DNA from: Dastarcus helophoroides | Taxonomy: Eukaryota; Arthropoda; Insecta; Coleoptera; Bothrideridae | Direction of reading: 5' to 3' | Assembly (NCBI GenBank): GCA_028583605.1 | Contig: CM053333.1 | Location: forward strand, 27,321,302 to 27,385,301 | Length of the DNA: 64,000 bases | Part shown: positions 55,651-64,000 of the stretch, piece by piece | How the letters are laid out: every line of letters begins with the position of its first letter | How positions within the stretch are numbered: position 1 is the first letter of the stretch | Notes under the pieces: model-generated | What the model saw: the letters and a program-made list of their open reading frames with translations, nothing else | Told to the model about the DNA's origin: nothing | Database searches by the model: none | Made by a program: the position numbers and the translations under genes

Positions 55651-56533
55651 TTTGTTGATACCCCCAAGACAACCATTTTGTCTTTTTGAGGTGGTTGCGT
55701 TTATTGTTCGGCAGCAGCTAATTTTCTCCTTCCAATTATGCCCGGTTAACCCCCAATTTCAAATTTATTATCAAAATTATTCAACATGAATCCGCGTATT
55801 TAATAAAGGAGCTTAATAACATCTCAGGTATAATTACATTTCCTAATCTTCGTAAGTGTACGCAATAAAGCATGCAGCGGTGTATCTATCTATTTTCAGG
55901 CTCCTTCTGTTTATCATATTTCTTGACTTCGATTTACCTATAGCAATGGATATTCTGAAAACACTATTAATAGGTTAATATCTAAAAAAATGAGAGCAAA
56001 CATTTCAAAAAAAAAGTTATATAATTTCTCGTACATCCCAAGAGACACCTAGTTTTAAATCATTTAATTCGTTAAATAACATGATTTTTAACGATAAAAA
56101 AAATTCCACTACTTGGTAAATTTGGTATTTGTAATGCTGAGTGTAATGCTGTTTACATAGGTTAAACATCACGCAATTTTCACATTAGGTACAGTAAACA
56201 CCTTATTGTCTTCAGAAAGATCAAATTTTGCAAAGCGTCTATTAAAAATACAACGTAAACTTACAAGCGCGAATACAGTATAAGTATTACCTATTTGCAA
56301 AAATAATAATAAAAAGCTTAATTCGAGACAATTTACGTTCATGAATGAGCAGCTAGATCTTCTAAACACACTTCTAATTGAAGCGTTGCATGAGAATTCG
56401 GATTAGACGAAATATTCGTAAAAGTTTGTGATCCATGGAGCCTGTTAGCGTAACAACGGCTAAAGAAACTGCTGGTATAACTGCCGACGATGCCCAAAAC
56501 TGAAACCAGGTCCGGTCATTGCAAATATTTATA
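55651..56533. other. AT-rich non-coding stretch
   Basis: No gene recognised. Confidence 0.35.
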
Positions 56534-56537
56534 GAAA

Positions 56538-56875
56538 TGTTACGCGTTATCGGTTCGAATGATTAACACTTGGTGAATTGTAACTATTTTATTTCCAACT
56601 GATTCCGGAACACAACAATTGTGATTCACTAACACTGTTTAATTACCTAACTTATTTATTGACTTCTAACTAACTACTTGACTTCCCTTGAGGGAAAAGC
56701 AACCGCCTTATATAGGTATCGGTTCGGGTTCTAGAAGAATCCAGCAGATAAAGCTTATCATTTGCCGAAATTTCTGCAGCGCTTATCTGCTGTGTAATTT
56801 ATTATCGCGGCCGATTCCCCTTATTAAATTTTCTAGAAAATTCCCAAGCAAATTTTATAATTACATTTCGCTACA
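56538..56875 (-). repeat. Solo LTR 4, same family as LTR 1, target duplication GAAA
   Basis: On the minus strand starts TGTAGCGAAATG and ends CGATAACGCGTAACA. Flanks are GAAA at 56534-56537 and 56876-56879. It carries TTCTAGAA twice, CAGAAATTTC, GATAAG-type sites and a TATATAAGG TATA box. It is the most diverged of the four in the heat-shock-like words. Confidence 0.85.
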
Positions 56876-56879
56876 GAAA

Positions 56880-59800
56880 CATCCTGGAATTTGTAATATA
56901 TTTTATTGTATTTATCGTTAATAGAGTTAAGTAATTATGAATATATAAAATAGTAATAAAAGTATTACAAGCTTATTCTATTTAAAAAAAAACTATTAAT
57001 TTTCAATTTAAAATTCTTCGAGCCTAACTTTGGAAAATATTTCGGAAATAAACAAGAAGTTTTAAGCCAAAAATTTAAAAGCCTAAAGTTTAATTCGGAT
57101 AAATAGGATTAAAAAACGAGGTATTAATAAAAATATATGTTGGTATAAATAAAATAAAAACTGAAAGTACTAACTCGTGCGTAAAAAGACTAATTTCGTA
57201 GTGAAATTTCGAGATAAAAAAAGTTTCGGTCTAAACCTCGATATTTCGACAAAAAGTTAGAATTTATAAAGGTAAGATTTTGGAATAAAGTACATAATTA
57301 TAGAATAAGGTCGAAATCTCCAAAAAATAGTGGAACTTTAAAACACATGTTTTGTTATTTTAAAATTAAAACTCAACATTTTGTAAGATGAAAGTCTAAA
57401 TTTAAAAAAAAATCATAAAAATGAAGTCAATTTCCAAGATAAGGTCACAACATCCAAAAAATGTCAAAATTTCTACTAAATAGAGTAGAAATTTGAGTGC
57501 AAAACCAAAAATTTGGCAAAAACAAAGTAGAAGTTGAAAGGAATTTGAAAAAACTCAAGTTTCAAAAATTAAAATGAAGCTTCTATTGAAAAAGGATTAG
57601 ACGCTCTAAATGTAGACACGAAATTCTCAACAAAAGAACTCAAGATATATAATATTGCAAGTTTAATTTCGAAATTTTTAGTCTTGAGATAAAAGCAGAA
57701 ATTTTTAAAAATATTTCAAACGAATAGAAAAATTAAAAAACGAGTCCACGAAATTTTGAGAGAACTTAAAATTTCAAAAAAGCAATTCGTCCATTTCATT
57801 ATTTTCTTTGATTATTATTGCCTAACCAAGCAAAAAAAAAGTATAAAAAATAGATTGTGTTAAAAATAGATTGTTAAATCTGCGGACTTAACAACCCTTT
57901 TTTGCTAAATCCATATAGACAGAAGATAAGTATTTTTGAAAAGTCAGGTTTAAAGGGGGACGATTGGTCCTTTTGTACCGGGCGACGTAAGTGCTAGGGC
58001 GAGGCCTGATTGCTTTTAAGGCATATGATAATTCTAGTACCAGAATTTAATTAAATCTACTAAAATTATAAACTAGCTTTTGATTCACCCAATTTTCTTA
58101 TACTTGAAAATATTTGTATTAATTAATTGTTTCAGTCTAGGAGTTAAGGTAAGGTAACCTCTCGAAGAAGAAAAAATCCCTTTAGCATTTACTTAAAAAC
58201 AATATTAGTCAATTACGCGAAGTGTTTAATATGTGCTTTAATATGTACAGTAATAAATAAAGCGTAGAAAATATAGACGGTCTCGGGTAAATTTCTCCTC
58301 ATTAAAATCTTCCGTACTGACGATTATTACGATTTTTAAAGTATCAAAAAAATTTGATATATTATAATTATAAGTTGTAAAGGAGTTTCTTATTGAAAAA
58401 GTTATTATGCAAAGAATTATCTTAAATTTGAAAATTATGTCTAGTGAGCTAGTGACAATTCTACGTTCTGAATAGGTATCCCTAGTTTTTAAGTAAATTT
58501 CAAATATCGAAAACTGCCAGCGTTATTATTATCTTTAATATCTAAACTTGTGTGAAGTCCAGATTGTACATTTTGCTGAAGATGTACTTAAAAATGTATT
58601 TGAGTTATTAAAGTTGAATTTTTAAAGTAAATTAAGTAAACTTTTCGAAGTAAAACGCTTTCATCGTCTGTATACTTCAAGTTATTGGAAACTGCTGATA
58701 AAACATCAATGTCACTCTAACGAATGCTTTCAGGGCAGCTCATTGTGGCTTATTGCTTTTAGGTCTTTACTTAGCAAATATCAAGTCAATGGATATAATA
58801 TCGCGAAACTCTCGAAATATTTAACAGTCTAATGCTCCCATCGTATGATTTTTAAGGGTTTTTTTATCAGATTTTTTTTAAATGACACAATAAACTGAAA
58901 CATTTTCCTGAAAACAATGGTTTAACGGTTGTATCATCAAAAATAATATTTTGAGTTTGATTTTTTTTTTAAATTTTGAATCTATATGTTTCCACAAGAA
59001 ATAATGCGGATTAAATAAAATATTTTTTATATTTAACGTTTTTTTTTTTCAGTTGATCGATACAATGCAAAATTACCTTTAGGGATTTCTATCACACTAT
59101 TACACCGTATTGTAGTTCGAAAGATACTTTCAACATATATGTACATACATAGACGTAGGCCGGAGTTGCTTTAGAGGGATGCAAAATTCATTTTGAAAGA
59201 TTGATGGAGAAAAAATATAATTCGCAGAAAATATTTCGACTCCAACATTTTTACTCTTTTGCATTCTTTAAGTTTAGTATGCTCTCAACATTTGATCTCT
59301 AGTAATTTCCAAAAAAAATATTCTTTTGAAACTATTGCCGCTTTTATTAAAATGTCGGCTTAATTTTCAGAAAATTAAGCAATTTTGAGAAAAGACCCGT
59401 AACTTATAAGAGAAAACAAATTTTAACAAAAGAGACGAAATTTACAAAAATATATTTTTTATAAATTTCATCTTTTAATATTAAGTTTGCCATCTTTAAA
59501 ATTAGGAAACAATGGAAATTCCAAAGAAATATTTTCTTGAAATTTCCGAAAAATAATATGTTGTGTATCTAGTAGTAAAGGTAAAGCATTTCTGAAGGTC
59601 GATCTAAATTGTGGCCGAGGTGTTAGCAGAGGCTAGCAAACATCGAAGTCCGAAAATGTGCTTTTAGGACGAGGTACACATACTATTTTTGCTGAAATCG
59701 CAATGATTATTACTTGAATTAGAGAATTTTTATAAATTAATGACATTTTTCATTGTCATTGTAAAAGTTGCCTACTTCTTGGTCTAGGACAGAAAATAGC

Positions 59801-60140
59801 TTTTTCGGGCTGTTTTGTGATGATTTCTTAGCAACGAACTAAAACACTGGAATAACGTATTTTGGGGCCTGAATTCTCGACCGATTTCAGAAAAAATGTA
59901 TTTTTCTTGATTAAAATTTTGGCCATTTCCTAGAAAATAAAGAAGATCAGAAAAAAGTCAACATCATGAGAGAAATAAAATTCGAAGAACGGAAAATGTT
60001 GAATCTTGGAATAAAAGTCAAGTTTTCAAGAAAAAATAAAAATTTGACAAAAATGAAGAAAGGAAAAAGAAATTCATAATTTTATAAATTTTGATTAAAA
60101 GTCAAGCTTTTTAAAAACTTTTTTTTGTTAAAATGTGTAT
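56880..60140. other. Long AT-rich non-coding stretch
   Basis: About 57.0-57.8 kb is an A-rich low-complexity tract like that at 7.3-9.8 kb. The word GGCCGGAGTTGCTTTAGAGG near 59160 has a diverged relative near 20080. No gene recognised. Confidence 0.4.
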
Positions 60141-60323
60141 TGTTGTCAAAATACGAAGGTTTTGTTTTATTTGTATATTCTTGATTGAAACAGCTTTTAC
60201 TATAAGCAACTTTATTATTTACTGGTTCTTTATACAATAATCTATTTATGCTTGTGACGCTATGTCGTTCTACGCGCCATCTCCTTCTTCTTGGTGCTTG
60301 GCGCTAAATTTAAATATACAACA
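60141..60323 (-). repeat. 3' LTR of the Gypsy element, 183 bp
   Basis: On the minus strand starts TGTTGTATATTTAAATTT directly after the polypurine tract and ends TTTTGACAACA, so the ends are inverted TGTTGT/ACAACA. Inside are TATAAAG (60228-60234) and AATAAA (60211-60216). It is short for an LTR but complete. The partner LTR is outside the window. Confidence 0.7.
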
Positions 60324-60338
60324 CGCCCCCTTTTTTTT
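60324..60338 (-). promoter_or_regulatory. Polypurine tract
   Basis: AAAAAAAAGGGGGCG on the minus strand abuts the LTR start, the usual primer position for plus-strand DNA synthesis. Confidence 0.75.
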
Positions 60339-60421
60339 AAAATAAAGAACTAAAACTAAACTATACAATAAACTAAACTAAAAAACAATGAAGTTACAAA
60401 CAAAACTCTTAAGGCTAATTG

Positions 60422-63400
60422 CTAATCTAGTACATAATCTTTCAAAAAAGACGTTTGTGTGATTATACGTCCTTTAGAAGATATACGTGAATCAACATTG
60501 ATAGTTTCATTATTGCGGGTATTGGAGTCGTTATTTGGGATTGTGTCATTATCGGGATCAGTTTCAAATATATTATCATTTTCAAAGAAATTGTTTAAGT
60601 TGTAAAAATCATCATCATTTAGATTAATATCCAAATGGGTTTTATTGATGAACTTTCTGTTACGCCTAAATTTCTTATTATGTTCATCTTTTATTATATA
60701 TGATCTTTCATTAATCTTTTCTACAATTATCCCCTTTTTCCAAGAGTCATCCAACTGAAATAGCACTTTGTCATTTACATCCAATTGGGGAAGATCTTTC
60801 GCAGTTCTGTCATAATATGCTTTTTGTATATCAACTTTGTCCTCAAATTTTTTTCTTAATAATTCTGGGTCGATAATCGTAGTATTTAGATTATTCTTAG
60901 AGGTAGGTACTTTTGATTTTAAAATTCGATTTAATAGAAGGTGAGCTGGACTGTAACCAATTTTTGGTAATGGAGTGTTACGGTATTCAAGCAAATACAA
61001 GGGAAAATCGGAATTGTTTTTACATTTTTTTAATATCTGTTTAATAATTGCGACACTTCTTTCGGCTAATTCATTAGATTGATGGTGATGGGGACTAGAG
61101 AAATTTAATTTGAAATTTAAATCATGAGCAAAATTTCTAAATTTTTGACTGTTATATGGTACATTGTCTGAGTAAAAATTGACAGGAATGCCAAATCTAG
61201 AAAATACATCTTTACAGTGTTGTATGACCGTGTCTATGTCCTTATTTTTTGTTTTAAAAACTTCAATTCAATTAGAAAATGAATCAACAAAAAGCAAATA
61301 ATTTTCTTTATTAAATTCGAAGAAGTCTGAACTTATGTTTTGCCATGGTCGCGAAGGAATTGGATGTGGGAGTAGACTTTCCTTTTGGTTATTTGGTCTA
61401 TTTAATTGGAATGTTTCACAATTTCCTATTAATTTTTCTATGTCCACTGTTATTTTAGGTCAATACATAACTTGTCTTGCTCTTAATTTAGATTTTTCTA
61501 TACCAAAATGAGCTTGGTGTATTAAATTTAACATTTCACTCCTTAAACATGTTGGTACAATTATTTTGTTTTCTAAAAATAATAAATTATTAGACAAATA
61601 AATTTTTTCTCTCAAGTTATAATAAAGTTTTACACCTCTGTTTAACATTTTATTGTCTTTTGGCCATGAATTCATACAAAATTTTTTATTTGAGATAAAA
61701 CAGGATCGTTGTTTATGGCATTTTGAAAGATTTTCTTTTTCTCATCAGACATTGGTATATTATTAGAAATAGCATGGATTACATATTTCATTTCATCATT
61801 ATCCGGAGTTTGTTCATTTTCTATAAATCTTGACAAAACGTCTGCGACGTACATTTTGTCACCAGGTAAATATTGGATTGTGATTCTATATTTTAATAAT
61901 TTTAGTAACATTCTCTGCAGGCGAGTGCTTACTTTATCCAAATTTTTATTCATAATAGAAACTAACGGTTTGTGATCGGTATGGATTATAACATCTTTGC
62001 CGTAAATAAAATAATGAAATTTTTCACATGCATATACAATGGCTAAAAGCTCTTTCTCTATTTGTGCGTAGTTCTGTTCAGTTTTACTAAGCGATCTAGA
62101 AGCATATGATATTGGGGATTGCTCTGGACTTCCTTGTAGCAAAACGCAACCTAAAGATTTGCTTGAAGCATCAAATTGAATTGTTATTTGTTCATTTTCA
62201 TTAAATATTGCTAAAATTGGTTTAGTTATTATTAAATTTTTTAGAATTTTAAGTTCTGCTTCATGTTTATCTTGCCATAAAAAGGGTATATCGTTTCTTG
62301 TTAAATTTTGCATATTAGTTGTTAATTCAGACAATTTTGGGATAAATTTAGAAAAAAATTTAAACATACCTAATATTTTTAGTAAATCCTTTTTATTAGT
62401 TGGAGTTTTTAAATTTAATATACTGTTAATATTTTTATTGTGTGGTTGAATACCTGCTTCAGATATTTCTTGTCCCATAAATAAAACTTTATTTTGTTTA
62501 TATTGAAATTTGTCAAAATTAAATTTTACATTAAATTCTAAAGCTCTTTCAAAAACTTTATTTAAAATTAGATCATGTTCAGTTTCATTTTTTGCAGCTA
62601 TTATTATATCGTCAAAGTATATATGTACACCATTTATATCACTGAAAATTTCTAAACATTTCTTTTGAAAGATTTCTGGGGCTGAGGATATTCCAAATAG
62701 AACTCTTAAAAATTTATACCGGCCAAATGGAGTATTAAATGTACAATAGTCTGAGCTTTTTTTATTTAATTTGAGTTGCCAAAATCCTTCTTTCATGTCA
62801 ATTACTGTGAAAATCTTATTACCACTTAGTTTAGAAAATATATCATCACATTTAGGTATTGGAAAATGTTCTCTACAAATATATTTATTTAAAGATTTGG
62901 GATCAATGCATAACCTTAAGTCACCATTGGGTTTTTCAATAATCATTAAACTATTAACCCATTCTGTGGGATAATCCACTTTACTGATAATGTTACGATT
63001 TTCTAAGTTATTCAAAGCAGTTTTTAAACGATTATAAAGTGATAAAGGTACTTTTCTTTCACATTGTACCACTGGGATAGCATTATTTTTTAATTTAATA
63101 TCGATTTCACCTGGAAGTTCACCTAATCCTTCAAAAACGTTTTTATATAAATGTAATATGTCTTTTTTGTCATCAGGAAGTGCTATACAATTTTTTACGG
63201 AAATATCATTGATCCGCGTTATTAAATTTAATTTTAAACAATCATTTAAGCCTAATATCGGTTAAGAGTTAAAATCTACAACTATAAATTTAACATTATA
63301 TTGTACATCTTTGTGTTTACACATCAAATTTACTTCACCTATTGCTTTTGTTTTAAAATTTCCATAAGATACAATACAATACAATGTAATATGCGTTGAA

Positions 63401-64000
63401 AATATTTTATAAGAATACTTATCAAAGTTTTCTAAGTGCGACAATGGTAGAATACTCGATTCGGCTCCGCTGTCTAGTTTGAAGTTGATTTCGTGTCCTT
63501 GAACTGTAATATCTTGGTACCAGCTTTTATTATTCTTCGATTGAAGGCTTAGAGAGTTGATGAAAATTTCAGTATCAGTACTATTGGCAGGATCGTTAGA
63601 AGATGTAGACTTGCTTATAATTTTTACTTCTTTTACTTCTCGTTCCTTTTCCTTTTTATGTCTTTGTTCATTTTCTGTTTTCGCTTCTTCGTTGATTTTC
63701 TTTCCTCTTCCCCAGATTTCTTTTTTGTTAACTCTAATTGCTCCTTCTTCATCGTTTTCTTTGCTTTTGCACATACGTGCAAAGTGATTTTTAATTCCAC
63801 ATTTTGCACATGTCTTGTTGTAAGCAGGGCATTTTTTGTAAGCATGATTATAACCACATTTTTGACATATCTTCTTTGAATAAAATGAATTTACTTCTGT
63901 TTCATTTGATTCTAGTAGTTTTATGTGAGATTTACTGATTCCAATTGATTTACAGTAATCAATTATTTTTGTTAAAGTGAGGTTAGTTTCTCGTATTAAC
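60422..64000 (-). pseudogene. Gag-pol polyprotein, partial, with three stops and one frameshift
   Basis: Open from the window edge to a TAA at 63262-63264. It holds two knuckles (CX2CX3HX4C and CX2CX4HX4C, about 63868-63770), a lysine/glutamate-rich linker, and a protease with DSGAE near 63465. The same frame resumes to 61672. There the reverse transcriptase has VIDMKEGF and YFDD (residues 92 and 152-155 counted from 63072) and the RNase H has IQFDASS and HTDHKPL. A frameshift at about 61672-61675 leads to the integrase. Its zinc-binding start (HQAHFGIEKSK) is followed by TGA at 61460-61462, the first core Asp in SSDFFEF, TGA at 61268-61270, SDNVPYNS, and Glu in NELAERS. The C-terminal tail follows from 61000 to 60422. 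Both integrase TGAs stand where the family has tryptophan. The element cannot make a functional polyprotein. Confidence 0.8.

Larger units (their letters stand above)
60141..64000 (-). mobile_element. Ty3/Gypsy retrotransposon, Mag-like, 3' part (continues past the window)
   Basis: On the minus strand: end of gag with two zinc knuckles, protease, reverse transcriptase, RNase H, integrase, polypurine tract and 3' LTR. Domain order protease-RT-RNase H-integrase defines Ty3/Gypsy. The double knuckle places it near the Mag / K02A2.6-like group. No envelope gene follows integrase. The 5' LTR and most of gag lie beyond 64000. Confidence 0.85.

Noticed and set aside
60141..60421. Envelope gene downstream of integrase
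   Set aside because: Only about 80 bp separates the end of pol from the polypurine tract; there is no room.

Overview
The window looks like AT-rich, intron-like DNA from an arthropod, most probably an insect; the order cannot be told from the sequence. Only one segment looks like a conserved host gene: a 240-bp exon with canonical splice sites on the minus strand near 36.1-36.3 kb, which matches the ligand-binding domain of a metabotropic glutamate receptor. Its neighbouring exons were not found, so much of the window may be giant introns of that gene. A weaker minus-strand candidate, a signal-peptide-like exon, lies near 48.3 kb.

Almost everything else recognisable is mobile DNA. Left part (0-15 kb): a hAT element with a perfect 8-bp target duplication, arrays of the octamer TATCGATA at its ends and a dead RTE-type LINE inside (2.0-4.8 kb); an inverted retro-inserted element with hammerhead-like motifs and a 13-bp target duplication (5.9-6.5 kb); a decayed tandem array and a long A-rich tract holding a 588-bp direct duplication (6.5-9.8 kb); and a 2.6-kb DNA transposon with 170-bp terminal inverted repeats and an intact 609-codon gene (10.7-13.3 kb).

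Middle part (15-35 kb): two inverted copies of one CR1/Jockey-like LINE (15.6-19.0 kb minus, 22.6-24.9 kb plus); a 5'-truncated LINE tail of a second family with target duplication (25.0 kb); two solo LTRs of a family with heat-shock-element-like and GATA motifs (26.9 and 28.1 kb); a solo LTR of another family (30 kb); an inverted-repeat element with a cysteine-rich protein fragment (30.4-31.7 kb); and a Tc1-like remnant split by a second hAT element (32.2-34.9 kb).

Right part (35-64 kb): the receptor exon; a GC-rich inverted-repeat cluster (37.6-38.5 kb); a second truncated LINE tail with a 13-bp target duplication (39.65-40.3 kb); a 3.1-kb mariner-superfamily element (DD41D spacing) with inverted arms over 1 kb long (40.8-43.9 kb); a decayed relative of it split by a palindromic element (44.3-45.4 kb); three copies of that palindromic family in all (44.8, 47.5, 52.7 kb); two more solo LTRs of the heat-shock-like family (46.2, 56.5 kb); a third, tandemly duplicated remnant of the CR1/Jockey-like LINE (53.8-55.0 kb); a piggyBac-like fragment (55.3 kb); and the 3' half of a Ty3/Gypsy retrotransposon of the double-zinc-knuckle (Mag-like) type running off the right edge (60.1-64.0 kb).

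The elements do not form a pathway. They record layered insertions: hAT into Tc1, palindrome into a mariner relative, LTR into an inverted element, RTE in hAT. The most interesting signals are the hammerhead-like signature shared by two palindromic retro-inserted families, the intact unclassified transposase, the TATCGATA-decorated hAT element, and the LTR with heat-shock-like promoter motifs. All identifications come from reading motifs by eye; no database search was possible.
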